From Candidatus Sabulitectum sp. (GTDB taxonomy: Bacteria; Fermentibacterota; Fermentibacteria; Fermentibacterales; JCC-6), in contig JAGLQD010000049.1 in the NCBI GenBank assembly GCA_023136985.1, forward strand, positions 1-15,131: a stretch of DNA of 15,131 bases, read 5' to 3'. Under the pieces are notes generated by a model. The model was given only the letters and a program-made list of their open reading frames with translations, had not been told where the DNA came from and did no database searches. The position numbers and the translations under genes are program-made. Positions 7,475 through 14,556 of this stretch are shown here, piece after piece. Position 1 is the stretch's first letter. Each line of letters begins with the position of its first letter.

Positions 7475-9196
7475 ATGTCTGAAATAAGAAAACTGCCTGA
7501 TCATCTCGTTAACCTTATCGCTGCAGGAGAGGTTGTTGAAAGACCGGCTTCAGTGGTGAAGGAACTTCTGGAGAATTCTCTCGACGCAGGAGCTTCCACT
7601 GTTGAGATAGAGCTGGAAGCCGGAGGCAGAAAACTCATAGCTGTGCGGGATAACGGCGCTGGTATGGACAGACACGATGTTCTTCTTGCCATCCAAAGGC
7701 ATGCTACAAGCAAAATTACGTCACCTTCTGATCTGAATGATATAACAACTCTGGGTTTTCGTGGCGAGGCTCTTCCAAGCATAGCAAGTGTCTCAAGAAT
7801 GACCATTCTTACCAGCAGAGGTGAAACAGGGTGGAAGCTGATCATCACAGGCGGAAAGCTGGATTCTCTGGAGCCTGCAGGAAGAACCAGAGGAACCACA
7901 ATAACAGTTGAGAATCTGTTTTTCAATCAGCCTGCAAGAAGAAAATTCCTTAGATCAGAGAGTACGGAACTGGCCTGGATTGAGAGAATAGTTGCAGGAG
8001 CCTCCCTTGCAAGGGTTGACTGCTCCTTTAATCTCAAACACAATGGCAGAGTTATATTTCAGCTTCCTGTGGTAAATTCTCCCGCTCAACGATTAAGAGA
8101 CCGATACGGGCTGACGGCAGACGAACGGTGCGTTGAGGCTACTGGCCAGAGTGACGGCGTAAAAGCAAAGCTGTATGTTTTTCCTGATAAGAGATGGGCA
8201 AACAGGCGTCATCAGTACACACTGGTTAATGGAAGACTTGTTACTGCCTATCAAGTCAGTGCTCCGCTCCGTGAGGCATTCTCCGGCCCTGCCGGCGAAC
8301 CATTGATCCTTTGTGCTATCTCAATCGACCCTTCTCTAGTGGATGTGAATGCTCACCCTGCAAAAAGAGAAGTGCGATTCAGAAAGCCATACCAGGTTGA
8401 ATCAGCTGTAAGATCTGCTGTTCCAGGCATCGCAGCTCACAGAATGGAAACTACTGTTTCTTCTTTCAGGACCACAGCGGCAACCCCTTCAACTGCGCCA
8501 TTGTCTCATATCTCCTATTCATCAGCTCCTTACAGAGTCAGCAAGCCATCACCTGCAGCCTTCCAAACAGCAATGGAATTTGAATCACCGGGCAACGCCG
8601 ACATTTCTTCTGCTGCAATAGACACAAGTCACTGGGAAGATTCCATCGAAATGATCCGCATTTCCGGTTCCTACCTGGTTACGGAAACTTCCACCGGTCT
8701 TCTCATAGTTGATCAGCATGCCGCCCACGAAAGGATCCTCTATGAAAAGATCATTGAATCTGTAAGGGGAGCCATGTCCGCCGGGCAGCAGAGAATACTT
8801 CTTCCGGAAGAAATAACAGTTGATGAGCACGAAAAGAACATACTGAAGATATACAGTTCAATGATAAAACAGGCAGGTTACGATTTCAGGATAGAAGGTG
8901 ACACTCTTGAACTTCTGAGTGTCCCGGTTGGAATAAAAAGGGGGACTGAGGCTCTTAAAGAAGTGGTAAAGTCTCTGGCGAAGGGAACGGAAGTGTCGGA
9001 ATCTGAAGCAGAGCGAATTGCATCTGCAAGTGCCTGCGCAGGAGCAATAAAGTTTGGTGATAAGATCAGCCTGACTGAGGCAAGACACCTTTTTCATACT
9101 CTGTTCACCATGAAGGATCCTTTTCACTGCCCACACGGCAGACCAACAATGATCGAGCTGCCTTTCAACGAACTGGAAACTCGTTTTGGAAGGTAG
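7475..9196 (+). CDS. mutL: DNA mismatch repair protein MutL, endonuclease type
   Basis: MutL couples mismatch recognition by MutS to strand removal. The 573-residue protein has an N-terminal GHKL ATPase (about 1-330) with the catalytic-type E30 in KELLENSLDAGA, DNGAGMD, RHATSKI and GFRGEAL, then VNAHPAKREVRF, and a low-complexity Ser/Pro/Ala linker (about 330-385). The C-terminal dimerisation domain carries the nuclease motif DQHA(x)2E(x)4E at 413-424, with supporting motifs SACAGAIK (C521) and CPHGRP (C552-P557). This is the nicking form found in bacteria without MutH. Start at ATG 7475 matches the conserved family N-terminus; an in-frame ATG at 7433 lies in the tRNA. It overlaps miaA by 11 bp. 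Confidence 0.97.
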   Translation: MSEIRKLPDHLVNLIAAGEVVERPASVVKELLENSLDAGASTVEIELEAGGRKLIAVRDNGAGMDRHDVLLAIQRHATSKITSPSDLNDITTLGFRGEALPSIASVSRMTILTSRGETGWKLIITGGKLDSLEPAGRTRGTTITVENLFFNQPARRKFLRSESTELAWIERIVAGASLARVDCSFNLKHNGRVIFQLPVVNSPAQRLRDRYGLTADERCVEATGQSDGVKAKLYVFPDKRWANRRHQYTLVNGRLVTAYQVSAPLREAFSGPAGEPLILCAISIDPSLVDVNAHPAKREVRFRKPYQVESAVRSAVPGIAAHRMETTVSSFRTTAATPSTAPLSHISYSSAPYRVSKPSPAAFQTAMEFESPGNADISSAAIDTSHWEDSIEMIRISGSYLVTETSTGLLIVDQHAAHERILYEKIIESVRGAMSAGQQRILLPEEITVDEHEKNILKIYSSMIKQAGYDFRIEGDTLELLSVPVGIKRGTEALKEVVKSLAKGTEVSESEAERIASASACAGAIKFGDKISLTEARHLFHTLFTMKDPFHCPHGRPTMIELPFNELETRFGR

Positions 9197-10082
9197 AATC
9201 CCTGTTATTACCGGATGCACAGCAGCAGGGAAGACTGCAGCTGCTTTCTACATCGCAGAGAGCTGGGGCAATGTTGAAATAGTAAGTGCTGACTCCAGGC
9301 AACTGTACAGAGGAATGAACATCGGCACTGCAAAACCCTCGATTGATGAACTGAAAAGGTTTCCACACCATATGATCGATGTGGCGGATCCGGACACACT
9401 TCTATCTGCAAAGTGGTTTGCTGAAAGGGCAATGAAGGTCATTGAGGAAATCCTTCAACGGGGTTGTATTCCTCTGGTTGTTGGCGGATCAGGCCTCTAT
9501 GTCATGTCACTTGCCGGGCTTCTGGATCCTCTGCCTGCAAGGAACGATGATCTTAGAAATTCACTTCTATCGCTGGAAAATACCGTCCCTGGCTCTCTCC
9601 ACAGACTTCTGGGCGGTCTTGACCGGACAGAGGCGGCCCGCACTGGGATTGCCGACAAGGTAAGACTTGTGCGAGCTATTGAAATCGCATTATTGAGCGG
9701 GGAGAAACCATCATCTCTTAAACTCGGAGGAAATCCCGATAAAAGATTCAAATTTGTTTTTATTGAAAAAGACAACACTGTTCTTCGGGAAGGCATAAGG
9801 AAGAGAACTTCAAGCATGTTTTCAAGCGGCCTTCCCCATGAGGTCGAATCACTCTTAAAAGCCGGGTATAACCGCCATCCGGTACTTGGTGTGACAATTG
9901 GCTATTCAGAGCTTATCGATCACATGGAAGGACTCTGTTCACTGCAGGAAGCACAGAACGCAGTTGAGACCCATACCTGGCAGTATGCCAGAAAACAGAG
10001 AAACTTGTTCAGGCGACTGCCTGGAGTCATATCAGTCAGCGGAGACCCTGTTAAGGTCGAAGCTGCGCTGCTGGGAAGATGA
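9186..10082 (+). CDS. miaA: tRNA dimethylallyltransferase MiaA
   Basis: MiaA transfers a dimethylallyl group to A37 of tRNAs reading UNN codons, stabilising codon pairing. The 298-residue protein has the P-loop GCTAAGKT (10-17), DSRQLYRGM (36-44), GTAKPS (47-52), HHMID (61-65), GGSGLYV (100-106) and, near the end, WQYARKQRNLFRR, all family signatures at the usual length. It starts at TTG 9186, inside the end of mutL; no ATG or GTG is available before the P-loop. The mutL-miaA order is widely conserved in bacteria. The nearby tRNA-Leu(UAA), with A36-A37-A38, is a predicted substrate. Confidence 0.96.
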   Translation: MEGRIPVITGCTAAGKTAAAFYIAESWGNVEIVSADSRQLYRGMNIGTAKPSIDELKRFPHHMIDVADPDTLLSAKWFAERAMKVIEEILQRGCIPLVVGGSGLYVMSLAGLLDPLPARNDDLRNSLLSLENTVPGSLHRLLGGLDRTEAARTGIADKVRLVRAIEIALLSGEKPSSLKLGGNPDKRFKFVFIEKDNTVLREGIRKRTSSMFSSGLPHEVESLLKAGYNRHPVLGVTIGYSELIDHMEGLCSLQEAQNAVETHTWQYARKQRNLFRRLPGVISVSGDPVKVEAALLGR

Positions 10083-10083
10083 G

Positions 10084-10088
10084 AGGAG
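10084..10088 (+). promoter_or_regulatory. Shine-Dalgarno that decides the ParB-TPR start
   Basis: AGGAG within GAGAGGAGAG lies 5 bases before ATG 10094. An in-frame ATG at 10079 overlaps the miaA stop as ATGA but has a poorer, closer binding site, so 10094 is favoured. Confidence 0.65.
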
Positions 10089-10093
10089 AGCTA

Positions 10094-11296
10094 ATGGACC
10101 GCGAAAAAGAGATCATGGCAGATCACCTCCCGCTGGAAGAGGTGATGATTGCAGATATTGATGGAATTGAAGCTCCACAGAACTGGTTCCGGTCTTCTGA
10201 AGATGATTCTCCCGAAGTGCCTCCAGTAGTTATTGAGGAAAATCACGGTTTTTCACTGGTGGGCAACCACCGCACGGTCTGGCACTTAAAGATCAGTGGA
10301 AAGAGCATGGTTAAATGTCTGATAGTGAGAAGCGTTGTACATATTAAACCAGCGCACATTCTTGTAAGTAACTGCGTTGAAGAGGCAATGCTCTTTGAAG
10401 CACTCCTCCGTAGAGAGATCATTCCAAACAGAAGTCGTCTTGCAGATATGCTGGGGTACTCCAGAGCCAGAATTACCCAGCTTCTTAACCAGCTTAAGCT
10501 TCCTCTGAATATCAGGCAGAGAGTTCTTCTCACAGATGACGTGAGTGAATTCAAGCTCAGACCTCTGCTCAAGCTCCTGGATGAAGAACCGAAACTTCAG
10601 GCAGCCTTCAGAAAACTTATGGAAGGCAAGCTTTCCGGAAGACAGATGGCCGTTCTTGCCAGTTCGGATATCATAGATGACTATGAAAAGACCGGGAAAC
10701 AAATGCCTGTTGATACTCCGCAGAACAGCAATGTAAATTCACTTACCGAACTTGATGAAGTCTTTGCAGGAGATGATGTTGTTCAAGCGGAAATCGGCAC
10801 CGATGCAGATATTCATAACGATATAGGGCAGGAAGATAATATTCTGGATTCTTCCGAAATCTCTGATTCCAATAAGAAAAGAGCAGAAGTTGATTTGTCT
10901 CGAGTTCTAAAAGAGTTGGGAAATATCCGTGATTCCGGATGGAAAAGCAGAGCTGCCGAGTTCATGCTTTCTCCTGTGGAAACAAAATTTATCGAAGGTG
11001 TTTCAAAACTGCGTACAGGGCTTTACACAGAGGCAATTGCTATTCTTGAAGAAGCAGTTTCCAATAACTCTGATCACCATCTGGCATGGTTTTATCTGGG
11101 GAGGTGTGCTAACCTTACAGGATCGCTTCAGGATGCCGAAGAATACCTCAGAAACGCTGTTTCCAGATGCTCTGATGATCCTGACTATCTGGTTGAGCTT
11201 GCCATAGTACTTGAAAAACTGAAAAGACATTCTGAGGCTGAAGCATTCTACAGGAAATCGGCCATAATCAGAAAAGCACTGGCAATCAAAAAATGA
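10094..11296 (+). CDS. ParB-like/HTH protein fused to C-terminal TPR repeats
   Basis: A 400-residue protein in three parts. Residues about 17-80 follow the ParB/sulfiredoxin-like fold (VMIADIDGI, PPVVIEENHGFSLVGNHRTVW, then CLIV), but the classic GERR phosphate-binding box reads GNHR. Residues about 98-190 match the ParB central region: an HTH (RSRLADMLGYSRARITQLLNQ) followed by KLPLNIRQRV and GKLSGRQMAVLA. An Asp/Glu/Asn-rich linker (about 195-262) leads to about three TPR units (295-395; e.g. AWFYLGRCANLTGSLQDAEEYLRNA). It probably binds DNA and contacts partner proteins; chromosome partitioning is possible, but no parA or parS is visible here. It lies 11 bp after miaA and overlaps the lipoprotein gene by ATGA. 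Confidence 0.8.
   Translation: MDREKEIMADHLPLEEVMIADIDGIEAPQNWFRSSEDDSPEVPPVVIEENHGFSLVGNHRTVWHLKISGKSMVKCLIVRSVVHIKPAHILVSNCVEEAMLFEALLRREIIPNRSRLADMLGYSRARITQLLNQLKLPLNIRQRVLLTDDVSEFKLRPLLKLLDEEPKLQAAFRKLMEGKLSGRQMAVLASSDIIDDYEKTGKQMPVDTPQNSNVNSLTELDEVFAGDDVVQAEIGTDADIHNDIGQEDNILDSSEISDSNKKRAEVDLSRVLKELGNIRDSGWKSRAAEFMLSPVETKFIEGVSKLRTGLYTEAIAILEEAVSNNSDHHLAWFYLGRCANLTGSLQDAEEYLRNAVSRCSDDPDYLVELAIVLEKLKRHSEAEAFYRKSAIIRKALAIKK
10122..10146. repeat. 8 bp perfect inverted repeat inside the 5' end of the ParB-TPR gene
   Basis: atcacctc (10122-10129) and gaggtgat (10139-10146) are perfect complements separated by 9 bases, starting 28 bases into the coding region. The left arm lies within GATCACCTCC (10121-10130), identical to the conserved 3' tail of bacterial 16S rRNA. 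It could form an mRNA hairpin or be a DNA-binding site, or be a coding coincidence. Confidence 0.45.
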
Positions 11297-12876
11297 GAAA
11301 ATACGGAGTTATCTTTTTAGTGCTTTTGGCTGCCTGCGCAAAGGTCGTTGCTCCATCAGGGGGCCCTGAAGACAGCAGCCCACCGGAAATCATCAGTGTA
11401 TTTCCCGAGGCAGGCTTTGTGGATAGTATTCCTCGAACCGTAAGAATTCTTTTTTCCGAAAAGATTCGCCTTTCCGTTACAGATGTACAGATTTACCCTG
11501 AGCATGCTGGAGAAGTCAGCATTCGTGACAGAGAGATTGAGGTCACCACAGACTCCTGTGAAGGTATCCTCATAATAAACATATCCTCAAATCTCGAAGA
11601 TGCCCGCGGAAATAACCTCTCCACTCCTGCGACTTTTGTCTGGAACAGCACACCTGAAGACAGTTTTGCAACTGCAGATGTCACTCTGTTACGAAGTGGA
11701 GGAGGCAGTGTTACTGCAAATGCCCGGTGCGAATTTTATCTTCTACCGGATACAACAACAACACGGATCACATATTACCCGGATACCACCGGCCTGGTTC
11801 ATGCAGGTTGGCTTACTGCAGGCAACTACAGGATAATTGGTTACGAAGATCTTGATCAAAGCAGATCCTGGGATCCAGAGAGGGAACCGGGTACCTCGAA
11901 TGAAGTTGCTATTCCTTCCGGTGACCTGATGGAACTGACAATGATAATGACCATCATCGACAGCATTGGACCTCGTATGTACGACCTGCTTGCTCTGGAT
12001 GGCTGGCACCTGGAAGTGCTATGGAATGAACAGATAAGTATTGGTGTCGGCGATGAAGACCTGGTACGGATCACAGGTCCGGATACACTGCCTGTGGAAG
12101 TATACGGGATCAGCCTTTCCAGCGGCAGAAGCTCCACAGCAAGAATGACTGTTTACACTGAAGAGCTCTCAGATACACTGTATTCTTTTTCTATTGAAGG
12201 GGTAACTGATCTTGCAGGTAACCCTTCACTTGCTGATACACTGGAATTCTGGGCCACTGACTCTCTTCCATCATCAAAGCTGGCGGTGCAATCAGCTTAT
12301 CCCGCCGACGGAGGGGTTCAGATACCCCCTTCAGGACCATTCTACATATCCTTTTCTGACTGGGTGGATGATTCTGCCATAGGCCTTCTGTATTCTGTAA
12401 CAAGAGTATCTGATAGCACTGTTGTCAGTGGTGATTTTTGTCGTACCTCCGCTACAGCATTCTCCTTTACTCCTCACAGCGAGCTTCTTGGGGATCGGCA
12501 GTACAGAATTGACCTGAGTCAGGGCTATGTGTCTCTGCAGGGCGATTCACTGCAAGGGCAGAGCTGGACTTTTATTCCAGAGTGGAGCCAGCGCCCAGGC
12601 TCGGTTTCCGGTACAGTATCCGGCACTGGAGCAACCGTTGTAACCATGGTGATCACACCTGCAGGAAGTGATGGCGAAATACTAACTGCAGTATTTGCTC
12701 CCGGTGCTTACTCCTTCGCAGAAGTTCCAGGCGGAAGATATACGGTATCAGTTTTTGTTGACTGGAATTCAGACGGCACCTGGGATCCCGGTGAACCATA
12801 CGGCGCCTGGCCCGGAGTAGTTGATGTTTTTCCGGGTATTGAAACTGAAGAGATAAACATACAGGTGGTTCCGTAA
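11293..12876 (+). CDS. exported lipoprotein with N-terminal Ig-like domain
   Basis: A 527-residue protein with a short signal peptide and lipobox LLAAC (Cys15), so it is predicted to be lipid-anchored. After the Cys comes APSGGPEDSSPPEI, an opening often seen in Bacteroidota-type Ig-like lipoproteins. Residues about 29-115 fit a bacterial Ig-like (Big_5/SbsA) domain (PPEIISVFPEAG, VRILFSEKI, LEDARGNNLS). Two further Ig-like repeats seem to follow (endings DLAGNPSLADTLEFW and QGDSLQGQSWTF). The C-terminal ~90 residues resemble a carboxypeptidase-regulatory or SdrD-type fold with DWNSDGTWDPGEP, a likely calcium loop. No enzyme motif is seen; a structural or adhesive envelope role is inferred. 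It starts with an ATGA overlap and ends at TAA. Confidence 0.8.
   Translation: MRKYGVIFLVLLAACAKVVAPSGGPEDSSPPEIISVFPEAGFVDSIPRTVRILFSEKIRLSVTDVQIYPEHAGEVSIRDREIEVTTDSCEGILIINISSNLEDARGNNLSTPATFVWNSTPEDSFATADVTLLRSGGGSVTANARCEFYLLPDTTTTRITYYPDTTGLVHAGWLTAGNYRIIGYEDLDQSRSWDPEREPGTSNEVAIPSGDLMELTMIMTIIDSIGPRMYDLLALDGWHLEVLWNEQISIGVGDEDLVRITGPDTLPVEVYGISLSSGRSSTARMTVYTEELSDTLYSFSIEGVTDLAGNPSLADTLEFWATDSLPSSKLAVQSAYPADGGVQIPPSGPFYISFSDWVDDSAIGLLYSVTRVSDSTVVSGDFCRTSATAFSFTPHSELLGDRQYRIDLSQGYVSLQGDSLQGQSWTFIPEWSQRPGSVSGTVSGTGATVVTMVITPAGSDGEILTAVFAPGAYSFAEVPGGRYTVSVFVDWNSDGTWDPGEPYGAWPGVVDVFPGIETEEINIQVVP
12863..12868 (+). promoter_or_regulatory. Shine-Dalgarno pointing to an ATT start for the nitroreductase
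   Basis: AGGTGG, one base from AGGAGG, lies inside the end of the lipoprotein gene with a 7-base spacer to ATT 12876. No ATG, GTG or TTG occurs in this frame between the stop at 12846 and ATG 12951. Confidence 0.55.
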
Positions 12877-13658
12877 TTATTTTCATACCGGAAAAGAGAT
12901 TTCTTGCGGACAAATGCACCGCGTGCGGAATATGCTCTGCGCTGTGCCCTATGGATTCCATTGAGACCGACTTGTCCGGCAGAGTTGTTTCTTTCTTGTC
13001 AACCTGTATCGGTTGCGCTCATTGCGGTTCCTACTGCCCGTCAAACTGTTACGATCTTCCTGGAATAAAGCATTCTGACTCTGTCGATACTCGTAAGCTG
13101 CAGGATCTTTATGAAAACAGACGATCAGTGCGCAGCTTTTCTGAAAAAGAGATAGATGAATCTGTTATCTCCAGCCTTCTTGAGCCTGTTGGATTCTCTC
13201 CCACAGGCAGAAATGCACAGGGAATTACAGTGGATGTTATTCTTGGGTATGAAAGTGTGGAAAAACTTCTATTCAGGCCTCTTGTGAAGCTTGTAAGAGT
13301 TCTTGACAGTTTTCGTCTTCTTTCCCTTTTTGCAGGAAAAGCAAGAGGGGCAGTTAAGAAGATCCGTAACGGAGAAGATATCATCACATGGAAGGCTCCA
13401 TGTGTACTTTTATTCAGAGCGCCCAGGAAGAATGTAACAGGCAGCATGGATGCTGTCATTGCTGCAACCATGGTCTCTATCAAGGCAGAGGCAATGGGAC
13501 TTGGGTGTTTCTGGAATGGTGTGGTTCAGATGGCAGCACCTGTTCTTCCCATCTCAAAACCCAACGCAGTTCTTTGTATTGGTTACCCTGCATTTAAAAA
13601 ACATCAGCATGTACCTGCAAGAGAGTGGACTCGCAGAGATATCAGTCAGATTGTATAG
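12876..13658 (+). CDS. nitroreductase-family protein with N-terminal 2x[4Fe-4S] ferredoxin domain, probable ATT start
   Basis: From ATT 12876 the product is 260 residues. Two ferredoxin motifs come first: C14, C17, C20, C24-P and C44, C47, C50, C54-P (extra C58). A nitroreductase domain follows (about 70-255): RRSVRSFSE, SPTGRNAQ, then KAEAMGLGCFW and VLCIGYP, typical of FMN-binding members. Electrons would pass from a donor through the clusters to FMN; the substrate is unknown. The ATG at 12951 lies after the first cluster and would delete it, which is why the upstream ATT (or ATT 12879) is preferred; a sequencing error is the alternative. The stop of the lipoprotein gene overlaps the start by one base (TAATT). 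The 3' end overlaps the convergent deacetylase gene by 17 bp. Confidence 0.8.
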   Translation: MIFIPEKRFLADKCTACGICSALCPMDSIETDLSGRVVSFLSTCIGCAHCGSYCPSNCYDLPGIKHSDSVDTRKLQDLYENRRSVRSFSEKEIDESVISSLLEPVGFSPTGRNAQGITVDVILGYESVEKLLFRPLVKLVRVLDSFRLLSLFAGKARGAVKKIRNGEDIITWKAPCVLLFRAPRKNVTGSMDAVIAATMVSIKAEAMGLGCFWNGVVQMAAPVLPISKPNAVLCIGYPAFKKHQHVPAREWTRRDISQIV

Positions 13659-14556
13659 GACGCCATGGCAAATCATCATGAAGTGAAGGTCTGGCTTCGC
13701 TTTCTATCATAATGTTTGACCAGTTCAGCAACCGTGGTACGCTGTAAAGAGCCATATCTATCCTGCTTATTCTGAATTCATTCCCTTCATAGAACCTCTT
13801 GAAACTTCCCACGGCACCGTCCACGAGATATCCCTGGGTCACCGCAGGGCGTCCATGGTACTCCATAGAAGCCAGAACATCCTCCGCATTGACTCCCCGT
13901 GGGATCCGTCCTCCTGGATAAGCAACCACATTGATCTGCGAGGTTCTGAGACCAAGCCTCCGGTGGAATGAATTAAGGGCGGGAATGATCTGCTCCCAGT
14001 ATCTTGAAGGAGGAATTTTGGTAAAGGCAAGGTGATCAGCAGAGTGATTTCCTATAAAATGGCCCATATCAAGAAGCATATTCAATTTTTCTTCAGTTTG
14101 AACACCGAATGGAACCTTGTCCCAGCTTATAAAAAACACCACACCCGGTCCGAAATCAGGGTGTTCTTCAAGAAAAGTGTTCACTATGGCAACAGCACAG
14201 TCCGGATCTATATACTGCTCTCCAGCAGCGTTCTCGATATATCTGAAATTATCTTCCCAGCCATCATCAAAGGTTATCATAATTGGTCTTCTGTCAAATG
14301 GGATCCTGCTGAGGCCGTCCTCCAGGTCAGTTGGCAGTATAAGAAAAAAACCTGCGTCATAAAGATCCTGAAGATCGCTTCTGAGTCTTGCAGGGGTGGC
14401 ACTGTATGCACTCTGGTAAAGAGAGATCTGATGGTATGTTACTACAGGTATTCCACTTGCATAGTCTTCTGATTGAGGTGCAGGTCCGTGATCCAGATCC
14501 GGTGCGTTTCCTGTTACTGGAACAAAAGAAGCGAGTATAAGAAACAGCATCACCAT
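13642..14556 (-). CDS. exported polysaccharide deacetylase-like protein (NodB/CE4)
   Basis: A 304-residue protein with a short hydrophobic N-terminus (MVMLFLILASFVPVTG), likely a signal peptide, placing it outside the cytoplasm. It carries the CE4 metal and catalytic motifs: TFDDGW at 95-100 (D97, D98), HSADH at 171-175 (H171, H175) and AYPGGRIPRG (212-221); the upstream IPVVTYHQI (36-44) is also usual in this branch. Such enzymes remove acetyl groups from N-acetylated or O-acetylated glycans; the substrate here is unknown. Its ATG overlaps the stop of the upstream ConA-like gene by 7 bp, so the two are probably translated together. The third-codon ATG at 14550 (TGATG) is an alternative start. 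The 3' end overlaps the convergent nitroreductase gene by 17 bp. Confidence 0.88.
   Translation of the reverse strand: MVMLFLILASFVPVTGNAPDLDHGPAPQSEDYASGIPVVTYHQISLYQSAYSATPARLRSDLQDLYDAGFFLILPTDLEDGLSRIPFDRRPIMITFDDGWEDNFRYIENAAGEQYIDPDCAVAIVNTFLEEHPDFGPGVVFFISWDKVPFGVQTEEKLNMLLDMGHFIGNHSADHLAFTKIPPSRYWEQIIPALNSFHRRLGLRTSQINVVAYPGGRIPRGVNAEDVLASMEYHGRPAVTQGYLVDGAVGSFKRFYEGNEFRISRIDMALYSVPRLLNWSNIMIESEARPSLHDDLPWRPIQSD
13681..13703 (+). terminator. weak candidate terminator for the + strand operon
   Basis: aagtgaag (13681-13688) pairs with cttcgctt (13695-13702) with one G-U and a 6-base loop, followed by TCTATC rather than a T-run. It lies 23 bases past the nitroreductase stop, within the 3' coding part of the opposing gene. 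Confidence 0.3.

Noticed and set aside
10286..10702. Minus-strand open frame of 138 codons
   Set aside because: Lies opposite the HTH part of the ParB-like gene and shows no recognisable domain.
14032..14472. Plus-strand open frame of 146 codons
   Set aside because: Antisense to the deacetylase gene, whose catalytic motifs make the minus strand the real coding strand.
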